A stretch of 64,000 nt of DNA, taken from positions 310,001 through 374,000 of the forward strand of contig JACSVZ010000042.1 in the NCBI GenBank assembly GCA_014706295.1. Direction: 5' to 3'. This DNA is from Lycocorax pyrrhopterus obiensis. Its lineage: Eukaryota; Chordata; Aves; Passeriformes; Paradisaeidae. The translations under genes and the position numbers were made by a program. Numbering within the stretch: the stretch's first letter is position 1; each line of letters begins with the position of its first letter. This document shows, one piece after another, positions 23,261-33,500 of the stretch. The notes below the pieces were generated by a model, which was given only the letters and a program-made list of their open reading frames with translations, was not told the origin of the DNA and made no database searches.

Positions 23261-24629
23261 CAGGCTCGATGCAAATCGGTTTCCATGGAATTTATTTCCA
23301 TTTATTTGCATTTCACAACCAGAGGACCCACCCTCCGCCAGCCCCCCACGGCAGGAGGAAACATTCCCCCAAAAGAAGGAAGGAAAAAAGTTCATCCCAT
23401 CCAGAAGAAGGGAAAAAAACCTCCCCAGAAAATGGAATAAAAAAATCCTCCCATTTTCCTAGATGAACATATGGATATTTCCTGAAAGAGGCTTCCAGCA
23501 CTCGCACCGTGACCTCCCCTGGGGAGGGTTTGACCTCAGCAGCAGAACTATAAAATATTCATTTTTAACCCCCAAACCCCATCTTCCATTCCCTTCCTGC
23601 CAGCACAGGGAAGCTGCTGCAGCCTCCCAGTCACGGGAGCCACACTGGCAGTGCTCAGACGAGCTCAAAACCAACATTGCCCCCTCCCCGCACATGCAGC
23701 ACCCGGTTTTTCACCCACCGTGGGGGCAGCGGGGCTTTAGGGGGATTGTTGGAGCCGTTTGCTCAGCAGGGAAGGTCGGAGCTTTCCAGGAGCACCCAAG
23801 CAGGATGTGGGAACACGGTCTGAACCCTCGTGTCCCTCAAGGACAGCCGGATCAGATAACCCCGGAGCCCCCTGGGCCCCCTGGACCAGGGAAATTAATT
23901 AATTAATTAGCTGAATACTCCAGATCCTGGAGCGTGCACGGGAGCCACACACGGAGCGAGGACGGGGAGAGTTTCTGATTTACCAGGGTGATAATAAATA
24001 CACCCCGAAGTCTAAATACAATAAAATCTGAGGGCTGGTTTTCAGAGTCTCCCCCAAATCTCCCATCGCACAGCACCCGGCATCCCCCACCTCCACGAAC
24101 GAACACCCCCCAGCCAGGCAGAGACACGGAATGCGTTCTTCCTGCCTGGAAAAAAAGCCGTAAAAAGGGCGATTTCGGTGCACAGCTGCCCGGTTTGCAG
24201 AGAGCTGGAGGGGGAATAGCCTGGTTTAGAGGCTTGTGATGCAAAGCAAGAGCCCAAACCTCAGCCGGGGGTGATTTTATCCCTGCGGCGGCTCCGGTGT
24301 CGGGGATCCCGGGCCAACAGCTCCATCTCCCGTCCGAGCCCGGCTGCAGCTCCCGGGGTTGCTTTTACACGGCTGAGTATCCCAAAGAACGCTCCAAAAC
24401 CCGGCCGAGCTTCGTGCCGGAGCCCGGCGCTCACTCGGTCGCCGTTTCGGAGCTGGGAAATGCCTTGGTTTGACTCCAGCCGCTCTCCCGAAAAGCGCAT
24501 CCCGAGGGATCTCGGCGCCTGGGGATGCTCGAGATCAGCGCCGTTCAACCCCCAAACTCCCCAGCGCGGAGTAATTAACGAGGACGTTAATGGCTAATTA
24601 AGGCTTTTTTGGAAATTAAACTGGGGGAG
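23261..24629. other. Intergenic, no gene seen
   Basis: I looked here for a doppel (PRND) homologue downstream of PRNP and saw no signal peptide plus two-disulphide frame. A short (attaatta) run occurs at 23894-23910. Confidence 0.5.
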
Positions 24630-24905
24630 ACCGGAGCTTTTGGTTTGGAGGGGACCTTAAATCCCACCCCGTGCCACCCCTGCCATGGCGGGGACACCTC
24701 CCACTGTCCCAGGCTGCTCCAAACCTCGTCCAGCCTGGCCTGGGACACTGCCAGGGATCCAGGGGCAGCCACAGCTGCTCTGGGAATTCCATCCCAGCCC
24801 CTCCCCACCCTCACAGGGAGGAATTTCTTCCCAATATCCCACCCAGCCCTGCCCTCTGGCAGTGGAAAGCCACTTCCCCTTTCCCTGGCACTCCATGTCC
24901 TTGTG
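24630..24905 (-). mobile_element. CR1 LINE 3'-end fragment
   Basis: 'tttggtttggaggggaccttaaatcccacc', 'cccactgtcccaggctgctcc', 'gggacactgccagggatccagg': antisense CR1 tail, same subfamily as 22708. Confidence 0.85.
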
Positions 24906-26043
24906 AAAAATCCTTCCCACGCCAGGAGAGTCCCCATGTATCGCACACTGATGGCAGGGAAAAGGCAAGAAAAACTTGGGAGCGTGATCTAGGAAGAGCA
25001 GGGTCATCCCTGCAGCATTTCTGAGCTCAGATCAGGGCCAGGAACAGAGGGTGCTCATGAGGGGTGCAGACATTGAAGCTGAACCTGGGTCTGGATGCAA
25101 AATACGTGGTGGAAAAACGCAAACCCGAGCTGTGGACAGGGGTTCTGCTGCGTTTGTTTGGTGTTTTATAAATGAGCACATTAAAAAACAACCCCTCTGT
25201 GCATTGCAGGAATGGATGGGTTTGCTCAGCCCCAAAGCTGCTCCCGAGCCAGGGATGGCGGTGATTTGGGCAAAGCCAGGGGCCTCGGGAACATCCCTGC
25301 TCCAAAATGCAACTGAATCCCTCAGGAGCCAAATGACTTCTGTGAAATTTTTAAAGAATGTTGTAAAAGAACCCCAAAAATAAATATCTGTTGGCTGGGG
25401 CTCCTTTCAACCCTCGTCAGAGGCGAGGCCCAGCCCAACTCCTCTCCAGGGGAGATGATAAGGATTTTCACATCCCCAAAACCCCCAACTCCGAGGAGAG
25501 GTCACCCACTCACAAACACCCAGGCTCAAAAACCCGTCAGTGAGGACTCACCTGCTGGAGGATGGGGGTTACAGCTGCCCACCAGCCTTCGTGGGATCCC
25601 AAGGTTTTCGCTCAGTCCGGCTTTATTTTCTGTTCTCACAGCAAAGGTTGAGCTGCTGCAGCTAAAACCCCGATTTAGGGAAGGTTTAACCCCCCAGGAC
25701 AGGGATTAGGGAAGAAAACGAAGCTGCTGGAGGGCAAAACATCCCTCCCCACTCCTTTTAATCTCTCCCAGGGAGGATTTGTCTCCTCTCTGACAAACAC
25801 GAAGCACCTGAGAGAGGCTCAGTCCAACAGCTGGGTGTGTTTTGGGCAGGGGATGCCGAATATTGGGATGTCAAGGATTGGGAGATCGTATCAAAGCCAG
25901 AGAGATGGACCGAGTGGGGTTTGTCCCCCCAGCATCCCGTCCACCCCCGCAGCCTCCCCTGGAGGTGCGGCTCTTCCCAGGGTGGCTCCCGGTGCTAAAG
26001 ACGAAGGATTTGGTTAAAAACAGAGGCTGTCTCAAGGCCAAAC
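24906..26043. other. Intergenic, no gene seen
   Basis: Lies between PRNP and the 3' end of the Shadoo-like gene, which is transcribed towards it. No exon, RNA gene or repeat array that I can support. Confidence 0.5.
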
Positions 26044-26049
26044 TTTATT
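26044..26049 (-). terminator. Poly(A) signal of the Shadoo-like gene
   Basis: TTTATT on + is AATAAA on the minus strand, 387 bases after the stop codon at 26436. It is the first such hexamer after the stop. This supports a real transcript with a short 3' UTR. Confidence 0.6.
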
Positions 26050-26435
26050 GCAAGGCAGAGGGGTCCGTTTCCAAGCCCCACACCCCCCTCCCCACAAGTC
26101 CCAGCGCTCTTCTGGGGGGAAAGGAGCGTTTTCTGGTAAAGCCGTGCAACGGGAAACCAGGGCCGAGCGCTGGAGGGGCTGCTCCGGCATCGCTGCGGGT
26201 GCCGATTTCCACAGGTCCTTGCAGGGCTGGCTTCGCTCGCGTAGGCGCTGTCCCAGGTGGGGTTTGCAGGATCCATCCGGCTCCCGGGTGAGCCCCGGGA
26301 CGGCCGCCCAGCTCCGGCAGCGGCGGAGCGCCTCTCCCACCTCCCCAAGCCACATCCAATCTCCCAGGAAAGTCATTCGCTAAGAAATCCCGGCGGGCGC
26401 GGCCGGCCGGGGCTCCCCGTGCGCCCGGGGCGCGC

Positions 26436-26873
26436 TCAGCGCTGCAGCCCGTGGCTGACGAGGCAGGAGCCCGATGCCAAGAGCAGGGCGAGCCCCAGGC
26501 CGGCGCGCCGGTCCCCGGGGGCTCGGCTGGGGGGTCCCCGCTTGGCCCCCAGGTCGGGCCAGCCGCCGGCGTGGAACCCGCCCGCGGGCTGCGGCTGTCG
26601 CGCCGCCGGGATGCCGTGGCCCAGGCGGGACGGCCGCGGGCGCCCCAGCAGCCCCATCCCGTAGCCCGCGGCAGCGCCGGCCGCGATGGCTCCGGCCACC
26701 TTGGAGCCGCGGCCCGGGGCGCCCCCGCCGCGGGACACAGCGCGGAAGCCCCCGCGGAGCCCCCCGGCCCCGCCGCTCCTCCCGCCGGCTCCGCGGCGGC
26801 CGCCGGCCGCGTCGCTGAGGAGGGCGAGCAGCAGCATCACCGCCCAGCACCAGGCGAGGTCCAGGGGCCGCAT
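26436..26873 (-). CDS. Shadoo-like prion-family protein (SPRN/SPRNB type), 145 aa
   Basis: Predicted secreted, probably GPI-anchored surface protein related to Shadoo. Signal peptide at 1-23 (WCWAVMLLLALLSDAA). Basic Gly/Arg region 24-57 with RG-type repeats, as in Shadoo. Hydrophobic core at about 59-77 (VAGAIAAGAAAGYGMGLLG), which resembles the PrP core (VAGAAAAGAVVGG...YAMG). Then a proline/arginine-rich stretch. Second hydrophobic segment at 124-139, which could be the GPI signal but is followed by polar SHGLQR, so this is weak. There is no Asn at all, hence no N-glycosylation site, unlike mammalian Shadoo. The acceptor 'cgtcccgcag' ends 11 bases before the ATG, so the whole frame is in one coding exon behind a 5' intron, as in other prion-family genes. 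Position next to PRNP and RASSF2 suggests the second Shadoo paralogue (SPRNB) rather than the SPRN at the human 10q26 locus; that assignment is inference. Confidence 0.78.
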   Translation of the reverse strand: MRPLDLAWCWAVMLLLALLSDAAGGRRGAGGRSGGAGGLRGGFRAVSRGGGAPGRGSKVAGAIAAGAAAGYGMGLLGRPRPSRLGHGIPAARQPQPAGGFHAGGWPDLGAKRGPPSRAPGDRRAGLGLALLLASGSCLVSHGLQR

Positions 26874-27001
26874 CCTGCCCCACCTGCGGGACGGGCACGA
26901 GGGGCACGGTGAGGGCAGGGATCCCGGGCAGCGCCCGCCTGCCTTTCCCGGAGCTCCGGGTTTGTGCGGCTTTGCGCGTTTTATTTGTGTTTTACCTCAC
27001 G

Positions 27002-27217
27002 GAATCTTCTGGGCTGGGAGGGACCCGCAAGGATCAAGTCCAAGCCTCCAGCGGTTTTAGCTGGTGAGGAGGTTTTAGGTCACAGGTTGGACTTGGTGAT
27101 CTCCAAGGTCTTTTCCAACCTAGTGCATTCTGTGATTCTGTGAGTGGCACACGGAGGGATCAAACCCCCAAACTTCCTGTTATCAGCACCATGCTGCCAC
27201 CAGCTGAGCTAACCTCG
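27002..27217 (-). mobile_element. tRNA-Ile-derived SINE with CR1-type tail
   Basis: Read on the minus strand, 27215 to about 27147 resembles tRNA-Ile: A box 'ttagctcagctgg', anticodon region 'gtgctgataac', B box 'gggtttgatcc'. It is followed by 'cacagaatgcactaggttgg...' and ends in a CR1-like tail 'gggtccctcccagcccagaagattccgtga'. SINEs of this build (tRNA-Ile head, CR1 3' end) are known from songbirds, such as TguSINE1. Alternative: a tRNA pseudogene beside two CR1 scraps. Confidence 0.7.
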
Positions 27218-27680
27218 GTGGCTTTTCTCTCTCTATATTACATATTTTATCATTTATTTATCTCTCTATATATTACGTATTTTATCATTTATCTATTATC
27301 TCTACATATATATTTTACAATTTATCTATATATTATTATATATTATATTTATTTATATATATATAATATATTATAATATATACAATTTTATATATTACCT
27401 ATTTTATCATTTATCTATATGTTCATTCGTTGTTAGGTTGCTACTTATCATTTATAATACAGAATAGATAACAATATGTAATCAATAACCAATGATTTCT
27501 AATAGAGAACATATATAATAACAGATAATGTTGTATGTTATGTATTATTGTATTAATAAGTGTTATTTTATTATATTTTTATGTATTTATCTATAAATAT
27601 ATATATATTTTATATATATAAACATATATTTATATAGATACCTATTTTTATATACGATATTGGTTTAAGTAGAGAATACG
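27218..27680. repeat. AT-rich simple-sequence block
   Basis: 'atctctctatatattac' and 'tattttatcatttatctat' repeats passing into (TA)n. No coding sequence. Lies in the 5' flank or first intron of the Shadoo-like gene. Confidence 0.8.
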
Positions 27681-27689
27681 TGGTTAATA

Positions 27690-27785
27690 CATTCCAGTGG
27701 AAGGTGTCCCTGCCCATAGCAGGGGGTTGGACTGGGTGGTCTTTGAGGTCCCTCCCAACCCACACCATTCCGGGATTCTCTGATT
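27690..27785 (+). mobile_element. CR1 LINE 3'-end fragment
   Basis: 'tggaaggtgtccctgcccatagcaggg', 'tggtctttgaggtccctcccaacccacaccattc' then 'gggattctctga': sense CR1 tail. Confidence 0.85.
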
Positions 27786-28586
27786 TAATGCATTATTGTA
27801 CATTTTTGCCTTATTCCATGCTTTTGATAAGCAAGGAGGGTGGGCGCCATGGTGCAAACAAACCCTCCCAGCTCCCCAAATTCCCCCTTTCACTCCCCGC
27901 ACCCCGACACGGAGCTCAGGAGCACCGGGATGAGATTCCCCCACCCGTCCCCCACCCCGCAGCCCCTGCGGCCGGCGGCTGAGCAAACAGACTCATTGTG
28001 CTGAAGCTGCTGAGCCATCGTGGGCCCAAAATCATCCCCAAAACAGCAGCGGCCGTGTTGACAAAAGCCTTTTGAAAAAGCAGAGCCCCCCTGGCCGGCA
28101 GCCGCGGCCGCGGCATCCCTGTGTCAGCGATTCCCTCCTGGCTGGAAGGTGCCAGGCCTGACCCCCCTTCCAAACCCAGCGCTTCAAAAATGAAAATCAG
28201 GCTCCATTAATTTGATTTGCCTCGTTTCCCTACCCTGCTCCTCCAGCTGTTGGGGTTATTTTAAAGAAAGCCCGGAGAAGTGTCCCCCTTCCAGCTGCTG
28301 GCAGTTGCACCACGGCCGCAAACACCCCAAAACTGGGCTGCAAATCCCACAAAAAATTCCTGCACGAGGATTTTCCCTTCCTGTTTTCCCCCCTCTCTAC
28401 TTCCCCACCATCACCCAAACTTGTGGATCACCGGCCAGGGAAAATCCCAGCGCTGGAGCATCCCCGGCTCCTCTCCCCAGCTCAGCCTCCAGCTCAGGTG
28501 TGCGCCAAACCCTTCTGCTTTTCGCCTCGCTCTGCACCCAATTCCTTCCCCTTTCACCCCACAGCCCCAGGGGATGCTGCCCTTAC

Positions 28587-28650
28587 CCGTGCGCTCGGGG
28601 CCGCTGGTGGCTCTTCCCGTCTGTGCCCGCCAGGCTCGGCTCGCTCCGGA
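28587..28650 (-). promoter_or_regulatory. Candidate non-coding exon 1 of the Shadoo-like gene
   Basis: On the minus strand a GC-rich stretch ends 'gagcgcacgg' followed by 'gtaagggcag', a good donor at 28586-28585. Joined to the acceptor at 26884 it would give a 1.7 kb first intron. Position, GC content and lack of another gene using this strand support it, but no TATA box or conserved sequence confirms it. Another weaker donor lies near 26996. Confidence 0.3.
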
Positions 28651-28716
28651 CTTTTCCCGGTGGGATCAGCGGGGCCAACGTCACCGCTGCCCCCTCCTGC
28701 GCGGGGAGGGCTGACG

Positions 28717-29043
28717 GGGCTGCGGGGGGCTGGCTGAGCCCGCTCCGGGGACACCGAACGGCAGGGACACCCTGCGGGCAGCGGCAGCTCAGCCTCGGGG
28801 GCTGCGGGGGGCTGGCTGAGCCCGCTCCGGGGACACCGAACGGCAGGGACACCCTGCGGGCAGCGGCAGCGCAGCCTCCGGGGGCTGGCTGAGCCCGCTC
28901 CGGACACACGGCACGGCCGGGACACGCTGCGGGGCAGCGGCAGCGCAGCCTCCGGGGGCTGCGGGGGGCTGGCTGAGCCCGCTCCGGGGACACGGCACAG
29001 CCGGGACACCCTGCGGGCAGCGGCAGCGCAGCCTCCGGGAGGC
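28717..29043 (+). repeat. Four-copy GC-rich array, about 80 bp per unit
   Basis: Units start 'ggctgcggggggctggctgagcccgctccgg' and end 'ctgcgggcagcggcagc.cagcctc'. Starts near 28718, 28800, 28880 and 28958. Copies 1 and 2 are almost identical. The third has lost part of its start. Confidence 0.9.
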
Positions 29044-29394
29044 CGGAACAGTCGGGGTTTTACCTTCTGGGAGAGAAACAGGCAGAGGACGGAGCCTGCC
29101 GACAGCGGTGCCTGGGGGTAAATAGTCCCCGAGGGCTGGATAAGCACTAAACCAGGCCGATGTTCCCCAAAAATCCTGCAGCAATTTGGATGTGAGTCTG
29201 TAAGTCTGTAAGGGAAGAGCGTTTCTCCTTGGGAAACTCCACCGGGACTCAGGCAGGTTTTGCTCTTCCCCCTCATCTCTCCCAGCTCCCATGGAGCCCA
29301 TTTCCATGGCATTCCTATCCACAAAAAGTGACTTATTTTGGACAAGCCAGGGTCTGACTCGGGGGGGTTCATTCTGCATTAAGTTGCTACATAT

Positions 29395-29400
29395 TTTATT
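29395..29400 (-). terminator. RASSF2: RASSF2 poly(A) signal
   Basis: TTTATT on + (AATAAA on minus), about 1.1 kb after the RASSF2 stop; a second hexamer follows within ten bases (29405-29410). 29401-30506 is then the 3' UTR, with an A/T-rich patch at 30115-30135 and a poly-T tract at 30270-30290. Confidence 0.55.
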
Positions 29401-30506
29401 TTACTTTATTTTCTTGTTAATCCACGCAGCAGTGCCACAATCATCCCTCAAACACATCAAAAGCTCCTCTCGCTGTACAACACTTTCCCGAACATGAGTT
29501 AAAGGTGGAAAAGGTACCATTAAAATTAAAAACAAAAAAAATTACAAAGATGCATTGCAAAAACTCAAAGGGAGGGAGAAAGTCAGAGGTTTAGTTCACA
29601 TCGAGGTATAAAATTGATATTGCTGGTTTAGCCTGGGAGGAAAGAGGTTTTTCCAGGTGATGGTGGTAATGGAGCCAGTCTGGTCCTGGTTTCACCAGGA
29701 TAATGCGCTGGCACCGCTGGAAAATGGATTTGGAAAATAAAATCCTCTTTATTTCTGCCTCCCCCTCCTCCTGCCTTCCCCCGTTTTCCATCCAGCATCC
29801 CTGGAGATGCTCGAGGCCCTCAGCGATCCCTGCGAGTGCTATTTGGCATTTACAGCTACCAGAGAGGTTTGACATCGTGGTTTCCTTAAAAATCCCTAAA
29901 CATTAGTGCAAATTAGAGCGGGGGGCAGAGGGGGCTGCACCGCCAGATGCAGGTTTGGGGAACGCGCTGGAAAAAATGGGATTTTCTCCTGTGCTGGAAA
30001 TCCGCCCGTGAGCCCCCAGGTCAGGGTTAAACCCCCCCCAAATCTCAGCCAACCCTTTGGATTTACAAAATCCTCCCGACACCTGTGAATTATTGCAATA
30101 GGAATGTGCTTTTCTCTAAAAAAAAAAAAAAAGAGGAATTTTTTGTGCTCTCTTGCCACCGATCCGGGAGCCATGTTGGGCATTTCCAAACTGAGCCCCC
30201 GGTTCCAGTTCCAGCTCTGGCAGCCCTCACTCAGCCCCGTCCTCAGCTTTGTGCTACTCACAGATTTCCTCTTTTTTTTTTTTTAAATTTTTCCTGGTTT
30301 CCCCCCCGTGTTTTCCAGGGGATTTGAGGTTTTGGCTGAAGCTGCCACCAGCCAGAGCCTTCCTGGGAAGAGCCCCCCGAGGACTGTGCGCAGATGAAGG
30401 TGTGGGAGGGGGGGTTGGCTCGGAGCTGCAGCGATCCAGACGGACACCGGGAACGGCGCGGGGGGGTTGGGATTTGGTGCAGCGCATCCCACGGGCCCAC
30501 GGACGT

Positions 30507-33500
30507 TCACATCGCCGTCGGACCCTCGGAGATCTCCTCCAGCCTCTGCTCGATCATCAGCCGCAGGATGGAGTATCTGGGGAGGCACAGGACAAGGAAA
30601 AGGGGATTTTCCAGCACCCAGCTGGCCAAGAAAACCCCAGAGTAATGCAAACCCCACACTCCAGATGCGCAAATGAATTTTTTGGGATCCAAGCAGCCCC
30701 CCCAGGAATGTCCTTCCCTCCCGGCACTCCCCCCTCGGAGCTCCCAGCCCCACGTACTTGTGCTTCAGCTTCTTCACTTCCCGGTCCTCCTCCTCCTCCA
30801 GCTTCTGGATGAAGCTCCTGAGGATGGGCATCTCGAATTTGATGTACTGGGCAACCTGGGCAGGAGAGGAAGAGCAGGAAATGATGAGGAGGGTGATGAA
30901 CTGACTCCCCCTGCCTCCCATCCTCTCCTTAGATTTAACCAGGGAAATCAAGGATCCCAAAATTTTGCAGCAAACCCTTAAAAAAAGACATTTCCTCTGC
31001 ACGAAGTGACCACCAGCTCGTGCAAACGAGCGAGCACGGGATAATTATTGGGGAAAAAAATCCACCTACGGTTTATTTATCTTAATTTACTCCCTGGCTA
31101 CGAGAGGTGGCTCTGTCTGAGCGTCCCCAGAGTCTCAGAGCTGCTTAAGCCCAAATTCACCCCAGAAGTGCCTCGTCGGAGCCGGGATTTCAGAGCCGGC
31201 AGATGGCACAACGGAGCCGCTCCCACCCGCGGCGCGCTCCCGGCTGGAAAAACACCAATTACGCCAAAGGCTGCGCTGAAATCGCTCGTCCGTGATCAGA
31301 TTCGGGATGGCACAATCGGGCTGGGGGCGTCGGCTCCGGCTGGGAGCTGCTCTTGGAGCACAGAACGAGGATTTTCCCGTAGGACCGGGAGTTTTTGTGG
31401 AGAGAGACAGAGGAGCAAAGCAATCCCTGCACCTGTTCACTGGGGATAAATTCTTCCCTGTGAGAGTGGGGAGGGACTGGGATGGAATTCCCAGAGCAGC
31501 TGTGGCTGCCCCTGGATCCCTGGAAGTGTCCCAGGCCAGGCTGGACGGGGCTTGGAGCACCCTGGGACAGCGGGAGGTGTCCCTGCCCAGGGCAGGGGTG
31601 GGATGGGATGGGATTTAAGGTCCCTTCCCACCCAAACCATCCCACGCTCCTGTGATCCCCCGGCTTCTCCAAGGCCACCCGAGGGGGACGCGCATCCCGT
31701 GTGGGCACACTCACGTCGTAGGTGACCTCTTCCACCTGGTCCTTCTCCATGAGGAACACCTTGGACACCTGCTCGCAGGGGCCCTGCAGGATGCGGGCGA
31801 GCAGGGGGAAGTCGCTGCCGCGCAGCTTCTGCTTCTCTGCAACGCCAGAACCGCGGCGTCGGGCCCGGCAGCGCCCGGGCGGCGCCGGGGCCGAGGCGGC
31901 AGCACCGGGGGGCTTTGGGGCGCTCCCGGCTGGGGGTTCGGGGCACTCACTCACTGCTAGGGGCGTTTGGGACACTCATCCAGAGGGGTTCGGGGCACTC
32001 ACTCATTGCTGGGGGGGTTTGGGGCACTCATCCAGGGGGTTTGGGGCACTCACTCATTGCTAGGGGGGTTCGGGGCACTCACTCACTGCTAGGGGCGTTT
32101 GGGACACTCATCCAGAGGGGTTCGGGGCACTCACTCATTGCTGGGGGGATTTGGGGCACTCATCCAGGGGGATTTGGGGCACTCACTCACTGCTAGGGGG
32201 GTTTGGGGGGTCTGGGGCACTCATCCAGGGGGATTTGGGGCACTCACTCATTGCTGGGGGGGTTTGGGGCACTCATCCAGGGGGGTTCGGGGCACTCACT
32301 CATTGCTGGGGGGGTTCAGGGCACTCACTCATTGCTAGGGGGGTTTGGGGCGCTCCCGGCTGGGGGATTTGGGGCACTCACTCATTGCTGGGGGGGTTTG
32401 GGGCACTCATCCAGGGGGTTTGGGGCACTCACTCACACCCAGGGAGTTTGGGGCACTCATCCAGGGGGTTTGGGGCATTCACTCATTGCCAGGGGGGTTT
32501 GGGGCACTCATCCAGGGGGGTTTGGGACACTCATTCACACCCAGGGAGTTTAGGGCACTCACTCACACCCAGGGGGTTTGGGGCACTCCCATCCGGGATA
32601 ATTTGGGACACTCACATCCAGGGATTTGGGGCACTCACCTGCAGGAGGGTTTGGGACACTCACATCCAGGATAATTCGGGGCACACATCCAGGATAATTT
32701 GGGGCACACACATCCAGGTGTCTCTGGGACTCTCACACGCAGAGATTTGGGACACTCACATCCAGGGATTTGGGACTCTCACATGCAGGGATTTGGTGCA
32801 CTCATGTCCGGGGGTTTGGGGCACTCATCCAGGGGGGTTTGGGGCATTCACACCCGGGGTAATTTGGGGCACTCACACCCGGGGTAATTTGGGGCACTCA
32901 CACCCGGGGTAATTTGGGGTACCCAGGGTAATTTGGGGCACTCACACCCGGGGTAATTTGGGGCACTCACCTCCGCTCGTGTGCACCATGTACAGAGCAA
33001 ACTCCTCGGCGGAGTTCTCGATCTGGGGGCAGACACAAAGCTCTGCTAAAGGGACTGGCTGTGCCCTGGGCTGCCCCAGGAATCAACCCCAAAATCCCAT
33101 TATTTCACCACTCTGGTGCATTTTATACAGAGAGATCGACATGTAACTACAGATCTGTGTAAGCACAAAGGTATAAAAAATATTCATACAATAATACATT
33201 TAATTAATCATTAAATATATTGCATGTATTTATATATATTATAAATTATTCCTCTATAGAATATATAATACATATTTATTATATATTACGTAATATATAT
33301 AAAATATGTATTATTTGTATTCGATAATATATTGTGTAATGTCTACATTTCATCATATATAACACTTATAATAATATTATTTATTATATTTAGTATATAT
33401 TATATATCACACTGAAATATCTTTATTTATAACTATGCATTAATACATATTTTATATTGTGTTTATTATATTTATTAAGATACACACGTAGTTTATTTAG

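Noticed and set aside
26451..26912. 153-residue frame antisense to the Shadoo-like gene
   Set aside because: Shadow of the GC-rich coding strand; the minus strand has signal peptide, prion-type core, acceptor and poly(A) signal, the + strand has none.
27140..27217. Functional tRNA-Ile gene
   Set aside because: The acceptor stem does not pair, the loop and B box have substitutions, and it is fused to a CR1-type tail; a SINE head fits better.
31915..32912. Repetitive '[16 protein letters not shown]'-type protein on the + strand
   Set aside because: Translation of the RASSF2 intron minisatellite in several frames at once; not a gene.
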